Positions 42,548 to 54,668 of a stretch of DNA of 64,000 bases are shown piece after piece. The first letter of the stretch is position 1, and every line of letters begins with the position of its first letter. The position numbers and the translations under genes are program-made. Below the pieces are notes generated by a model, which had not been told where the DNA came from, made no database searches, and saw only the letters and a program-made list of their open reading frames with translations. Origin of the DNA: Spartobacteria bacterium (GTDB lineage: Bacteria > Verrucomicrobiota > Verrucomicrobiia > Chthoniobacterales > UBA10450); the NCBI GenBank assembly GCA_021325495.1, contig JAJPGZ010000002.1:434001-498000 (forward strand), in the 5' to 3' direction.

Positions 42548-45048
42548 CGTTCGTCCACTTCACGCGGTCCCGACATCGCCGGCGATGCTACTCGGACGCG
42601 TTTGGTCACGTTGAATGTGGCGGAGGTGATTCCGCTGGGGATCATGCCGTTCTTGCTCGCAAATGCCCGGACGACGGCGGACTGGGTAAGAGTGAACTCA
42701 TGCGAATAAATGGGCGAAGTGTTCGTGGGATAGCTGCCGTCGGTCGTGTAACGAATGGTGGCGCCGGAGGTCGCAGAGGTAATCGTTACGCTGACTTTGC
42801 GACGGAAGCTGCCGCCATTTGGGATTATGCTGGGCGGCGCGACGCGTGGCGTTGGAGTAGGCGTAGCAGTCGGTGTTGCACTGGGCGTGGGCGTTGCCGT
42901 CGGTGTCGGCGTCGGCGTGACGGTTGGCGTCGGACTCGCCGTCGGCGAAACGGTCGGAGTGGGCGTCGCGCTATTTCCGCTGGTCACGGTCAGCACGCCG
43001 ACTCCGTTTGCGGATTGGCCATCGGGATTGGTGACGGTGACGTTCTGCGGGCCTTCCGCGGCGTTGGTGGTATCAAGGTCAAGATCGACATGTGTTGGAT
43101 CGACATACGCGATCGCATTCACAATCACGCCGCCGGTTACATTCGCGGCGATATGTTTGGCGAAGCCCGCGCCTGGATCAAAGAAACCGGAGCCATTCGT
43201 GGACGTGCCGGTGATGATGACATGCACGGAAGATTGGCCGGTGGCGACGCTATTGTCGGCAGAAGCAGGAGTCGCGGGCGGCGGCGCATCGATGCGCGCG
43301 ACTTCGACGCCGTAACTGTTCGTCGCGGCGCAAAATTCCTGCACCATCCACATCGTCATGTCGTCGGTCGGATCGACACTGACGAAAGAGTAATCGCCCC
43401 AACGGCGTCCATTGCTCCCACCGGGATCGCTCGAGGGATTATACGCGGTGGTGCTGTTGGTAATAATCGTTGGGCTGGCCACGCTGCCGAGCGTGTCGGT
43501 TGCCAGTCGTCCGCTGGTGGCAACGTTGATGCGGAAAGGCGAACCAGCGGTGCTGAAACCAAACGCGGCATGACCCTGGCCGGAAATTCCAATCGACGGC
43601 ATCCAATATTGTCGCGACGAACTGACGCCGAATGTGGAGTCGAAGATAGTGCCCGATTGGACCACCGTCGGCGCGCCGAAACCCGCCGGAACACTCAATT
43701 CGTACCAACGCACGGCGCTGCGGCGGTTCGTGTCGGAGGTTGACGCAACGCCGCCGGAGGTAACGGAGACCGAGTGCGCCGTCCACAGACGACCGTTGCG
43801 GATTTGCGCGGCGTAAAGTCGGTCGTCGAGCGCGTCGAGACGGCCCGGGCTACCGCCGGTGTTGCCGAGGTGGTCGACCTTAATCGGCCATGATGTGGCA
43901 TTCACGGTAATCGCGATATTGCCGGAGATCGTCGGCGTGCCACCGGGATCGCTGACGCGGCGCATGATCAGCCGACCAAACGCGCTATCGCTCGGGCCGA
44001 TGATGTAACCTTCAGTCGCGTTCGGATCGAAATTATCAACCCCGCGCGGACTGTCCGGACCATCGCCGCCGGTGATAAGATTGCGGAATGCGGTCGTAAC
44101 AATCGGGCCGCCGTTTAAGAGCGAACTCTTTCTAATAACGAATGCGGAGGTGGTAATAAACGAACCACTGCTCGCCCCAAACATGTTCCCGCCGATGTAA
44201 AGTGCATTCGCATCCAGCCCGAGCGATTCGTAATCGAGAAATTCGCCCGTGCTCGCGCCGCCCACGGTGTTCTGTTGCACGTAATAAAATGTCCACACGG
44301 TACTCGGAGTAATGACGCCGGCGCTGGCCGCATCAGACACGGCGATAAGAATACGATTCGGCGTATCGCCGATGCTGCTCGAGGAACTGCTCGGCACGTC
44401 GATGATGACGAGAAACCAGCGATTCGTTAGGCGATCATAACGAATCTGCGGGTCGCTCGTGAAATTTACTGCCGCGGGCGTCATGACCGAACTGAAGAAC
44501 GAGTCAGGATCGACATTCATCACGCCGTCAGCGGCGCCGGTCGCTTTGCTAAAGCTGCGCAAACGTCCGTTCACGAAAACGATAAACTGCGACGGGCCGA
44601 CCGCGCCCATCGAGTCGGGCGGGAACGCGCCCGTTTCCGCCGGCCCGGTCACGCCGAGGAATGTGGTACCGACGGTTTGCGCGGTTGCTTGCGTGACCGT
44701 GGCTGCGCTTTGAGTCGCGACGTTGGCCGGACGGCCCGCGCCACGATGTGGCCAGTGCGATTCGAATTCAGCATTCGCGTCCTGCGGCCGCTCTTCGCGA
44801 CCCGGAATCTCAAATTCGCGTTTCAAATACGTATGGCGTCGCGTCGCTTTCGCGTCCGGATCCGCCATGATGTCGCGCATCGGCTTCGATATGCCTCGCT
44901 CGCCGCGTTCGGTTTGGCCGGCAAAATGTTCGCTCTCGGGCTGGGCGTGTGTGCCCTGGGCTTGGAGAAATGCGCCTTGGTGAAAAGCTGCCGCTGAGAT
45001 CAGGGCGAGCGTGGGCGCGAGAACGCGTCGAAGGGTGGGAATAGTCAT
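42544..45048 (-). CDS. Large secreted protein with Thr/Pro linker and chitobiase-type C-terminal domain
   Basis: An 834-residue exported protein (signal LRRVLAPTLALISAAAFHQGAFLQAQG). A long N-terminal beta-rich region (residues about 130-590) contains FLGVTGPAETGAFPPDSMGAVGPSQFIVFVNGRLRSFSKATG and repeated YDRLTNRWFLVIID-type segments, resembling surface proteins with a propeller-like fold. Next come an IPT/TIG-like part (VHVIITGTSTNGSGFFDPGAGF), a low-complexity Thr/Pro/Ala linker of about 45 residues and a C-terminal CHB_HEX-type domain (VSVTITSATSGATIRYTTDGSYPTNTSPIYSHEFTLTQSAVVRAFASKNGM). It is probably cell-surface or extracellular. No catalytic motif seen. Confidence 0.8.
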   Translation of the reverse strand: MTIPTLRRVLAPTLALISAAAFHQGAFLQAQGTHAQPESEHFAGQTERGERGISKPMRDIMADPDAKATRRHTYLKREFEIPGREERPQDANAEFESHWPHRGAGRPANVATQSAATVTQATAQTVGTTFLGVTGPAETGAFPPDSMGAVGPSQFIVFVNGRLRSFSKATGAADGVMNVDPDSFFSSVMTPAAVNFTSDPQIRYDRLTNRWFLVIIDVPSSSSSSIGDTPNRILIAVSDAASAGVITPSTVWTFYYVQQNTVGGASTGEFLDYESLGLDANALYIGGNMFGASSGSFITTSAFVIRKSSLLNGGPIVTTAFRNLITGGDGPDSPRGVDNFDPNATEGYIIGPSDSAFGRLIMRRVSDPGGTPTISGNIAITVNATSWPIKVDHLGNTGGSPGRLDALDDRLYAAQIRNGRLWTAHSVSVTSGGVASTSDTNRRSAVRWYELSVPAGFGAPTVVQSGTIFDSTFGVSSSRQYWMPSIGISGQGHAAFGFSTAGSPFRINVATSGRLATDTLGSVASPTIITNSTTAYNPSSDPGGSNGRRWGDYSFVSVDPTDDMTMWMVQEFCAATNSYGVEVARIDAPPPATPASADNSVATGQSSVHVIITGTSTNGSGFFDPGAGFAKHIAANVTGGVIVNAIAYVDPTHVDLDLDTTNAAEGPQNVTVTNPDGQSANGVGVLTVTSGNSATPTPTVSPTASPTPTVTPTPTPTATPTPSATPTATPTPTPRVAPPSIIPNGGSFRRKVSVTITSATSGATIRYTTDGSYPTNTSPIYSHEFTLTQSAVVRAFASKNGMIPSGITSATFNVTKRVRVASPAMSGPREVDER

Positions 45049-45134
45049 CTTGTTTGGGGGGACAAAACAATCAGCAAGTTCATTGCCGCTGGGGGTCGCT
45101 GATTATGCCGATCTTTTAATCGCGCGCAAATAAT

Positions 45135-45953
45135 TTAATCGGTCGTGATTCGATCAGCGCCGCCGTCTGAAAAAAATCCCGTTAATGGGCTCGTCGCAGA
45201 TGCGATTGTCGATCTTGCGCTAAGCCCGATCTCTCGCGCTTCGCGTCCGGCTTCGACTGCTTTTTTGAATGATTGCGCCATGCGGATTGGATCAGACGCG
45301 ATTGCGATCGCCGTATTCACCAGTACCGCATCCGCGCCCATTTCCATCGCTTCCGCCGCCTGACTTGGCGCACCCAGTCCCGCATCCACCACCACCGGCA
45401 CCGTCGCTTGTTCGATGATGATCTCGATCTGCGCCCGCGTTTCGATTCCGCGATTACTGCCGATCGGCGAACCGAGCGGCATCACTGTTGCCGTGCCGAC
45501 ATCTTGCAATCGTTTCGCCAAAACCGGATCGGCATTGATATAGGGCAACACCGTAAATCCTTCTTTCGTGAGAATCTCGGCGGCAGCGAGTGTCTCCACC
45601 GGATCGGGCAGCAAGTAGCGGGGGTCGGGATGAATCTCGAGTTTGATCCAATTCGGCAAGCCCGCTGCGACCGCAAGACGCGCAAGTCGCACCGCTTCCT
45701 CCGCGTTGCGCGCCCCGCTCGTATTCGGCAACAGCAAAAACTTTTCGCGATCGATGAACTCGAGAATGTTCGCGAACGGATCTTGTTTGCCGGAAAGATC
45801 GACACGGCGCAACGCCACCGTCACGAGCTCCGTTCCGCTCGCGACCAGCGCGTCGCGCATCAATTCGTTCGACGCGAACTTGCCCGTGCCGAGCAAAAGC
45901 CGCGACGTGAACTCGCGGTCCGCGATTTTCAATTTCGACGGTTTGTCCGACAT
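45135..45953 (-). CDS. thiG: Thiazole synthase ThiG
   Basis: A 272-residue TIM-barrel enzyme; the ATG at 45953 ([15 protein letters not shown]) fits the family start. Family signs are [48 protein letters not shown], the Schiff-base Lys in [16 protein letters not shown], and [32 protein letters not shown]. ThiG builds the thiazole ring of thiamin from deoxyxylulose phosphate, dehydroglycine and ThiS thiocarboxylate. No thiS, thiH or thiO gene lies next to it, so the pathway is split across the genome. Confidence 0.95.
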   Translation of the reverse strand: MSDKPSKLKIADREFTSRLLLGTGKFASNELMRDALVASGTELVTVALRRVDLSGKQDPFANILEFIDREKFLLLPNTSGARNAEEAVRLARLAVAAGLPNWIKLEIHPDPRYLLPDPVETLAAAEILTKEGFTVLPYINADPVLAKRLQDVGTATVMPLGSPIGSNRGIETRAQIEIIIEQATVPVVVDAGLGAPSQAAEAMEMGADAVLVNTAIAIASDPIRMAQSFKKAVEAGREAREIGLSARSTIASATSPLTGFFSDGGADRITTD

Positions 45954-46013
45954 CGTGGCGAAACTTAAACGAATTCGCTGTACGAATCGAATTGCTTCCC
46001 GCAAATTCTTCGC

Positions 46014-46799
46014 GTGACCCAATTCGATCTTCGGCTGGAGGATTGCGTCGCCGGCATGGGGAAGCTGCCGAATGAACATGTCGATCTTGTCGTTACGTCA
46101 CCGCCCTACAATCTCGGCATTCGCTACGGAAAATTTTCCGACCGGCAAGATCGACAATCGTATTTGAAATGGTGCCGCGAATGGGCCACGCAAATTCAGC
46201 GCGTTATTAAAAGCAGCGGTTCGTTCTTTCTCAACATCGGCGCCGCGCCGTCGAATCCGATGTTGCCGCACGAAATCGTTTTCGAATTGCGCGAATTCTT
46301 TGTCCTGCAAAACACGATTCACTGGATCAAATCGATCGCGATTGGAGAACGCACGTTCGGACATTTCAAACCGATCAGCTCGCCGCGATTTCTGAATGAT
46401 TGCCACGAATACGTTTTTCATTTCACGAAAACGGGCAAGATCGACATCGATCGCTTGTCGTTAGGCGTGCCGTATCAGGACAAAAGCAACATCGCTCGCT
46501 GGTCGCACACGGCCGGAAAGGACGAGCGTTGCCGCGGCAACACCTGGTTCATTCCCTACGAAACCATTCAAAGCCGCGCGAAGGAACGTCCGCATCCCGC
46601 CACCTTTCCTGTCGCGCTCGCGGAGAATTGCATCAAGCTTCACGGCTCAACGCGCGTGAAGACAATGCTCGAGCCGTTTCTCGGCATCGGAAATTCCGCC
46701 GTGGCCGCGAAGAATTGCGGGGTGAAGAAATTTATCGGCTTCGAAATCGACGAAGAATATTTGCGCGAAGCTAGGCGGAGAATTTCTCGAGTGACTTAA
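46014..46799 (+). CDS. Orphan site-specific DNA methyltransferase (beta class)
   Basis: A 261-residue amino-methyltransferase. The catalytic motif IV (TSPPYNLG, about residue 29) comes before the AdoMet motif I ([17 protein letters not shown], about residue 218), the order of the beta class. TSPPY is found in both N4-cytosine and N6-adenine enzymes. No restriction endonuclease gene is adjacent, so it looks like an orphan regulator or host-genome methylase. The gene carries three exact 10-mers (46079, 46147, 46437), about 3.8 per kb, which contain GATC. A link between this enzyme and the motif is only a hypothesis. Its end overlaps the convergent OB-HD gene by 29 bp. Confidence 0.88.
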   Translation: MTQFDLRLEDCVAGMGKLPNEHVDLVVTSPPYNLGIRYGKFSDRQDRQSYLKWCREWATQIQRVIKSSGSFFLNIGAAPSNPMLPHEIVFELREFFVLQNTIHWIKSIAIGERTFGHFKPISSPRFLNDCHEYVFHFTKTGKIDIDRLSLGVPYQDKSNIARWSHTAGKDERCRGNTWFIPYETIQSRAKERPHPATFPVALAENCIKLHGSTRVKTMLEPFLGIGNSAVAAKNCGVKKFIGFEIDEEYLREARRRISRVT

Positions 46800-47799
46800 C
46801 GAGATTTCCCGGCAACGGTCGGACGCGATCAAAAATTCTTTCGCCCAGCGGCTTCGCGGTTGTGTAACCGGCGGCGAACATTTCGAGACGCGCATCGAGA
46901 TTGTCGATGTAATGCAGCGCCATCGCTTCCGGCGTTTTCGGAAAAACCGGGGAACCAAATTGCATTTCGCCGTGGTGCGAACCGACCAGGTGCAGCAGAT
47001 GCATGCGCACGTCTTCGGACGGCGGCGATAATGTTTTCCATGTCGCCGCGTTTTCCGCACTCAGCTTTCGCCAAAGCGAATTGACCAACTCAAGTCCGAT
47101 CGAAATATGCCCGACCAATTCTCCGAGCTCGTCATAGCCCATGACAAATCCGCTCTCCGGCAGTTGGTTTTCCCAAAGCTTGCCACTGTCGTGAAATAAA
47201 ATTCCGGCGATTAAAAGATCGACATGTAACTCTGGATACAACGGCGCAATCGCGAGCGCGGTCCGCATCATTTGCGCGGTGTGCTCGACTAATCCGCCGC
47301 GGCGCGCGTGATGATAATTGCGCGCCGCTGCCGTGCGCCGAAAACGCTCGCCCCATTCGTTCAGAAACGCGTCGCACAGCATCCGCAAACGCGGATCGCG
47401 AATTTCCGCGCAGCTTTTTTTGATAAACTCGAAATCGCGCGCCTGTTTCGCTCGCAATTCTTCCGGACCTTCGAGCAACGCGTTGCGCTCGTCGGCGTCG
47501 AGCGGGCGCACCATCCATTTGCGCGCGTCCATGCCGTATTGCGATTGGAAAAATTCGCCGGTCACTTCGATGAATTCTTCCCCCTGCAAAGCGCTGCAGG
47601 TTTTGTATGCGGGATGATCGCTCCACACGCGCAAGGTCATGCGGTCGCACGCATCGGCGAGACCGAGCTTGCAATACGGCTGCTGCTCGCGCGTCAACTC
47701 CGCGACCGCGCTTTCGACCTGGACATGCACGCGCGCCGTGACCGCGCCACTTTGCGCAGCGCGTCGGACTTCAGTCAGCGTCATCAAGGGCGGTTGCAT
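46771..47799 (-). CDS. OB-fold and HD-domain nuclease (YhaM-like 3'-5' exoribonuclease)
   Basis: A 342-residue cytosolic protein. The N-terminal OB-fold part (residues about 20-110) includes LGLADACDRMTLRVWSDHPAY and IEVTGEFF. The HD domain starts with ARNYHHARRGGLVEHTAQMMRTALAIA, then ILFHDSGKLWE (the HD pair) and LHLVGSHHGEMQFGSPVFPKTPEAMALHYIDNLDARL. This layout is that of YhaM, which trims RNA and single-stranded DNA. An ATG five codons later is another possible start. A 10-mer sits just upstream of the start (47802). Confidence 0.85.
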   Translation of the reverse strand: MQPPLMTLTEVRRAAQSGAVTARVHVQVESAVAELTREQQPYCKLGLADACDRMTLRVWSDHPAYKTCSALQGEEFIEVTGEFFQSQYGMDARKWMVRPLDADERNALLEGPEELRAKQARDFEFIKKSCAEIRDPRLRMLCDAFLNEWGERFRRTAAARNYHHARRGGLVEHTAQMMRTALAIAPLYPELHVDLLIAGILFHDSGKLWENQLPESGFVMGYDELGELVGHISIGLELVNSLWRKLSAENAATWKTLSPPSEDVRMHLLHLVGSHHGEMQFGSPVFPKTPEAMALHYIDNLDARLEMFAAGYTTAKPLGERIFDRVRPLPGNLVKSLEKFSA

Positions 47800-47818
47800 G
47801 ATGTCGATCTTACCTTCT

Positions 47819-47897
47819 TGTCATGTCGAGCGAAGTCGAAAGACATCTCTCATTAAGAAAATCAGTAAGAGATTCCTCGACTGCGCTCGGAATGACA
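47819..47897 (+). repeat. Dispersed palindromic repeat, copy 1
   Basis: A 79-bp element with near-perfect inverted arms: TGTCATGTCGAGCGAAGTCG at the left and CGACTGCGCTCGGAATGACA at the right. A second copy in the same orientation lies at 49336-49411. Elements with these arms are intergenic and widespread in several bacterial phyla, as far as I recall. The copy lies between the convergent-side end of sodC and the OB-HD gene start. RNA from it would fold into a long hairpin. Confidence 0.88.
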
Positions 47898-47908
47898 TGG
47901 ATGTCGAT

Positions 47909-48421
47909 CTAACGCATCGGCTCGATCACACCGCACGCGATCCGATCGCCGGAGTTCCCGCTCGGATCAGTTTTTAAATCGTCCTCCTTATCATGCACGA
48001 TCACCGCCTTGCCGATGATTGAATCCGCGCCGTCGAATTTTACACCTTTGAGTTGAACTTCGGCATGCGCTTTGCCGCTCGCATCCGCTTCGATGTTTCC
48101 GAAATCGCCGGCGTGACGCTCCGCTGTGTCGGCGCCGCCGTGATGTTTATGCTCGGGATTGAAATGCCCGCCGGCCGATGCGGCTTTCGGATCGGAGCAA
48201 TCGCCTTTTTCGTGAATGTGGAATCCGTGTTTGCCCGGTTTCAATCCCTCAAGATCGACAACTGCTTTTGCGCCGTCCGCAGTTTTGTTGAAGATGACCG
48301 TGCCCTTGGCCTGACTTCCAGACGCGGGTTGCAACATCACGACGCCGCCGATAACTGGATCTTCGCCGCGCACGATCGCCGCGACGCAGAATGACATGAG
48401 TAAAACAAAAATCGTTTTCAT
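47909..48421 (-). CDS. sodC: Cu/Zn superoxide dismutase, exported
   Basis: A 170-residue protein; the ATG at 48421 starts a signal peptide (MKTIFVLLMSFCVAAIVRGED). The SodC fold is visible: GKHGFHIHEKGDCSDPKAASAGGHFNPEHKHHG contains the copper and zinc His ligands and the first disulfide Cys, and AVIVHDKEDDLKTDPSGNSGDRIACGVI holds the last copper His, the active-site region and the second Cys. It removes superoxide in the periplasm. It lies between the two copies of the palindromic repeat together with the amidase gene. The stop is near a TGTCGATCTA near-match. Confidence 0.95.
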   Translation of the reverse strand: MKTIFVLLMSFCVAAIVRGEDPVIGGVVMLQPASGSQAKGTVIFNKTADGAKAVVDLEGLKPGKHGFHIHEKGDCSDPKAASAGGHFNPEHKHHGGADTAERHAGDFGNIEADASGKAHAEVQLKGVKFDGADSIIGKAVIVHDKEDDLKTDPSGNSGDRIACGVIEPMR

Positions 48422-48459
48422 GCCGGAAACGTACGGCGGTTCGCCGCGAAAATAAAATA

Positions 48460-49341
48460 TCAATCGAGCAAGCGCCGCTCGAGTCCGCCGTAGGCGTCAA
48501 CGCGGCGATCGCGCAGAAATGGCCAATGCGTACGATGCTCGTTCACGCGCGCCCAATCGACATCCGCGCTCACGATTTCTTCGCGATCGATGGAACCTTT
48601 CGCGATGATCTCGCCGTCCGGTCCGCAGATGAAACTTTGTCCCCAAAATTCAATGCCATCTCCGCCGGCCGGCGTTTCGTGACCGACGCGATTCGCCGCC
48701 GCGACGTAGCAACCATTCGCCACCGCGTGACTGCGCTGAATTAATTCCCACGATGAATGCTGCGCTTTGCCGAATTCTCTTTTCTCTTTCGGATGCCAGC
48801 CGATCGCAGTCGGATAAAAAAGAATTTCCGCGCCGCGCAACGCCGTCAGCCGTGCCGCTTCTGGATACCATTGGTCCCAGCAAACAAGCACACCGAGATT
48901 GCCCCGATCCGTTTTCCACGACTGAAATCCGAGATCGCCCGGCGTGAAATAAAACTTCTCGTGATACAGCGGATCGTCCGGGATGTGCATCTTGCGATAT
49001 TTGCCTAACAAATTGCCGTCCGCGCCGATGATGGTGGCGGTGTTGTGATACAAACCGGCGCTGCGTTTCTCGAAGAGCGACGCGATGATGACGATCTTCA
49101 ATTCGCGCGCGACCTCGCCAAGAGTAGTTGTCGATCTTCCGGGAATTTCCTCGGCCAGCTCGAAGTTTTTGTGTTCTTCGGTTTGGCAAAAATATTGCGA
49201 GCGAAAGAGTTCCGGCAGACACACGACCTGCGCGCCTTGTTTTGCCGCGTCGCGCACGAACTGGATCGCGCGCTTGAAATTTTCTTCCGGGTCCGCGCCG
49301 CACTGCATCTGCACGAGGGCGACTTTGGTTTTCTTTGTCAT
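48460..49341 (-). CDS. aguB: N-carbamoylputrescine amidase-like nitrilase-family hydrolase
   Basis: A 293-residue enzyme of the carbon-nitrogen hydrolase family. The catalytic triad is visible: Glu in VVCLPELFRSQYFCQ, Lys in LLGKYRKMHIPDDPLYHEKFYFTPGD and Cys in LGVLVCWDQWYPEAARL. These wordings, and the length, match AguB, which cuts N-carbamoylputrescine to putrescine, CO2 and ammonia. No agmatine deiminase gene is present in the window. The ATG at 49341 lies in the edge of the second palindromic repeat (49336-49411), so the repeat supplies the start codon and probably part of the leader. Confidence 0.9.
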   Translation of the reverse strand: MTKKTKVALVQMQCGADPEENFKRAIQFVRDAAKQGAQVVCLPELFRSQYFCQTEEHKNFELAEEIPGRSTTTLGEVARELKIVIIASLFEKRSAGLYHNTATIIGADGNLLGKYRKMHIPDDPLYHEKFYFTPGDLGFQSWKTDRGNLGVLVCWDQWYPEAARLTALRGAEILFYPTAIGWHPKEKREFGKAQHSSWELIQRSHAVANGCYVAAANRVGHETPAGGDGIEFWGQSFICGPDGEIIAKGSIDREEIVSADVDWARVNEHRTHWPFLRDRRVDAYGGLERRLLD

Positions 49342-49411
49342 GTCGAGCGAAGTCGAGACATCTCTCATTGAGTGATCAGTAAGAGATTCCTCGACTTCGC
49401 TCGGAATGACA
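49336..49411 (+). repeat. Dispersed palindromic repeat, copy 2
   Basis: A 76-bp copy of the element at 47819-47897, in the same orientation, with arms TGTCATGTCGAGCGAAGTCG and CGACTTCGCTCGGAATGACA. It overlaps the ATG of the amidase gene on the minus strand and ends 10 bp before the cyclophilin stop. Together the two copies flank sodC and aguB (about 1.4 kb). Confidence 0.9.
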
Positions 49412-49420
49412 AGAAGCGGA

Positions 49421-49996
49421 CTACTTCACCGAATCCGCCGGTACAATGTCGATCTTGTTAATCGTAACGCGTTTCGTCGGCTTACTCATTTCGCCTTGGG
49501 AATTACGCGTGACCTCGGTGTTGCCGATTTTCTCGAGCACGTCGTCGCCTTTGATCAACTTCCCGAACGTCGTGTATTGACCGTCGAGCCGATGCACCGG
49601 CGCGAGACAGATAAAAAATTGCGAGCCGGCCGAATCCGGCGCCATTTCGCGCGCCATCGAGAGCACGCCGCGCTCATGCGGGTGATCATTAAACTCTGCC
49701 TTGATCGTGTAACCGGGTTTACCCGAGCCGTAGAGATTTTCTTTCTTCGGATCTTTCGAAATCGGATCGCCGCCCTGGATCATGAATCCTTTCACGATGC
49801 GATGAAAAATTGTGCCGTCGTAAAATCCCTGCCGCGCCAGTTTCTTGAAGTTCGCGATCGTTTCCGGGGCCGCATCTTTCCAAAACTCGACCGTCATGTC
49901 GCCCTCGCTCGTGTGAATCACGGCGACTTCGTTCTTTTCCTCCGCGGCGAATGCCACCGCGCCTAACAACAACATTGCTAAGATCGACAATTTCAT
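49421..49996 (-). CDS. Exported cyclophilin-type peptidyl-prolyl isomerase
   Basis: A 191-residue protein with a signal peptide (MKLSILAMLLLGAVAFAAE) and a bacterial cyclophilin domain: APETIANFKKLARQGFYDGTIFHRIVKGFMIQGGDP (with the catalytic Phe-His-Arg stretch), HERGVLSMAREMAPDSAGSQFFICLAPVHRLDGQYTTFGKLIKGDDVL. It speeds proline isomerisation in exported proteins. The C-terminus (INKIDIVPADSVK) contains a 10-mer (49447), and another (49980) lies in the signal-peptide codons. It follows carB on the same strand after 12 bp. Confidence 0.93.
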   Translation of the reverse strand: MKLSILAMLLLGAVAFAAEEKNEVAVIHTSEGDMTVEFWKDAAPETIANFKKLARQGFYDGTIFHRIVKGFMIQGGDPISKDPKKENLYGSGKPGYTIKAEFNDHPHERGVLSMAREMAPDSAGSQFFICLAPVHRLDGQYTTFGKLIKGDDVLEKIGNTEVTRNSQGEMSKPTKRVTINKIDIVPADSVK

Positions 49997-50008
49997 TTCG
50001 AAGCGAAG

Positions 50009-53200
<3,192 letters not shown>

Positions 53201-53235
53201 GTTTTTGCGCGCGGGAGTTTAAATGAAAACTCTGC

Positions 53236-53745
53236 TTATGCCACCTGCGCTTGCGCGGCGCGTTGTCGATTCAACCAGACTCTGCAGATGCCTTTGATGC
53301 GCGTGAGGACGTAATAAATCGTCTGGCTGCGCACGCGCACGAGCTCTGCGCCAACGATGCGCGTCACGAAATCGCTCGGAAGATCGACAATCTCCTGGGG
53401 GGTGCAGCCGTCGAGCCCTTTGCAAAGAATCGCCGTCATCGCGCGGGTGAGCGTTTGCACTTCCGGCCCGAGTGTCATGCGAATGTGCGCTTTGCCATTT
53501 TCATCGACGTGCAAATACACGCCGACCGTGTCCATGCATTCCTCGTCCTTTCGCACATCCTCAAGCTGGAACTTTTCGCCGGGGCGCGGCTCCTGTTTCT
53601 TCGCGTTCTCGGAATAGGAAACGATCGTCTCCCGCCGTTCTTCCTCCGGCAGCGACTCGAACAGATGGATAATCTTGTTGAGCTTGTCGGGATATTCCGG
53701 CGGCGCGGCGTTCCCTAATTCGTCCAACTTGCCGCAATCGCTCAT
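53236..53745 (-). CDS. sufE: SufE-like sulfur acceptor protein
   Basis: A 169-residue protein with the SufE/YgdK-type core: LNKIIHLFESLPEEERRETIVSYSENAKKQEPRP, KDEECMDTVGVYLHVDENGKAHIRMTLGPEVQTLTRAMTAILCKGLDGCTPQEIVDLPSDFVTRI. The Cys in EECMDTVGV sits where SufE holds the sulfane-accepting Cys. SufE takes sulfur from a SufS desulfurase for Fe-S assembly. No sufS or sufBCD is seen nearby. It starts four bases before the sulfurtransferase stop (53749), so both belong to one operon that suggests sulfur mobilisation. Confidence 0.85.
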   Translation of the reverse strand: MSDCGKLDELGNAAPPEYPDKLNKIIHLFESLPEEERRETIVSYSENAKKQEPRPGEKFQLEDVRKDEECMDTVGVYLHVDENGKAHIRMTLGPEVQTLTRAMTAILCKGLDGCTPQEIVDLPSDFVTRIVGAELVRVRSQTIYYVLTRIKGICRVWLNRQRAAQAQVA

Positions 53746-53748
53746 TCG

Positions 53749-54615
53749 TTAGGCGCTTTTCTCGATCGGCGCGCCGACTTTATTGCCCCACTCGGTCCAC
53801 GAGCCGTCGTAATTGCGCACGTTGTTCAGGCCTAACAAATAGGTCAGGACAAACCAAGTGTGACTCGAACGTTCGCCGATGCGGCAATAAACGATTGTGT
53901 CTTTGTCCGGCGTGACGCCGCAGCCTTCGAGATAAATTTTCTTCAACTCGTCGGCCGATTTGAAGGTGTTGTCCTCCTTCGTCGCCGTTTTCCACGGAAC
54001 ACTTTTCGCGCCTGGAATGTGGCCGCCGCGCAACACCCCTTCCTGTGGATACTCCGGCATGTGCGTGATCTCGCCCTTGAATTCGCCGGGCGAGCGCACG
54101 TCGATCAACGGCTTCTTCGCCTGGCTCTGCGCCAGCGCCTCATCGGCGAACGCGCGGATTTCTTTGTCGAAGCGTTTCTTTGGCGTCGGATAATTTGTCT
54201 TCGCAACGGACGGTTTCTCTTTCGTCATGGGGCGGCCTTCCGCCTTCCATTTGTCGCGGCCGCCATTGAGGATTTTCACCTTCTCGTGCCCGAACAATCG
54301 AAACGCCCAAAGCGCGTAACACGCCCACCAGTTCGCCTTGTCACCGTAGAAAATGCAGGTCGTGTCAGGCGTGATCCCGTTCTTGCTGCAAAGCTCCGCG
54401 AATTTATCCGGCGCGATGTAGTCGCGAATCACCGCGTCCTGGAGATCGGCGCGCCAATCGATGTGGACTGCGCCCGGGATGTGACCGGTGTCGTAAAGCA
54501 AAACGTCTTCGTTCGATTCGACGATCCGAATGTTTTTGTCGTCGAGATGTTGCTCGAGCCAATCAGTTTCCACCAACGCTTCCGGATGCGCGTATTGCGA
54601 AGGATTTGTTGCCAT
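53749..54615 (-). CDS. Thiosulfate/3-mercaptopyruvate sulfurtransferase (two rhodanese domains)
   Basis: A 288-residue rhodanese-type enzyme. The N-terminal inactive rhodanese domain shows [22 protein letters not shown]. The C-terminal one shows [27 protein letters not shown] and the catalytic loop [16 protein letters not shown] with the active Cys. CRIGERS is the thiosulfate-type loop (positive charge from Arg), favouring thiosulfate:cyanide sulfurtransferase over mercaptopyruvate, where the loop is CGSGVTA. It moves sulfane sulfur; it precedes sufE in the same operon. Confidence 0.92.
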   Translation of the reverse strand: MATNPSQYAHPEALVETDWLEQHLDDKNIRIVESNEDVLLYDTGHIPGAVHIDWRADLQDAVIRDYIAPDKFAELCSKNGITPDTTCIFYGDKANWWACYALWAFRLFGHEKVKILNGGRDKWKAEGRPMTKEKPSVAKTNYPTPKKRFDKEIRAFADEALAQSQAKKPLIDVRSPGEFKGEITHMPEYPQEGVLRGGHIPGAKSVPWKTATKEDNTFKSADELKKIYLEGCGVTPDKDTIVYCRIGERSSHTWFVLTYLLGLNNVRNYDGSWTEWGNKVGAPIEKSA

Positions 54616-54668
54616 AGGACGACAAATTTCCGTCCGGTGTCACGCGCGAGCAAGGGGAATTGTCGATC

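Noticed and set aside
42880-42980. Possible CRISPR or minisatellite in the ggcgtcggcgt-type repeats
   Set aside because: These repeats encode the Thr/Pro linker of the large secreted protein (42544-45048). There are no spacers of equal length.
43356-43786. Frames antisense to or out of frame with the large secreted protein
   Set aside because: The secreted protein has a signal peptide, a linker and a recognisable C-terminal domain; the others are shadows of GC-rich sequence.
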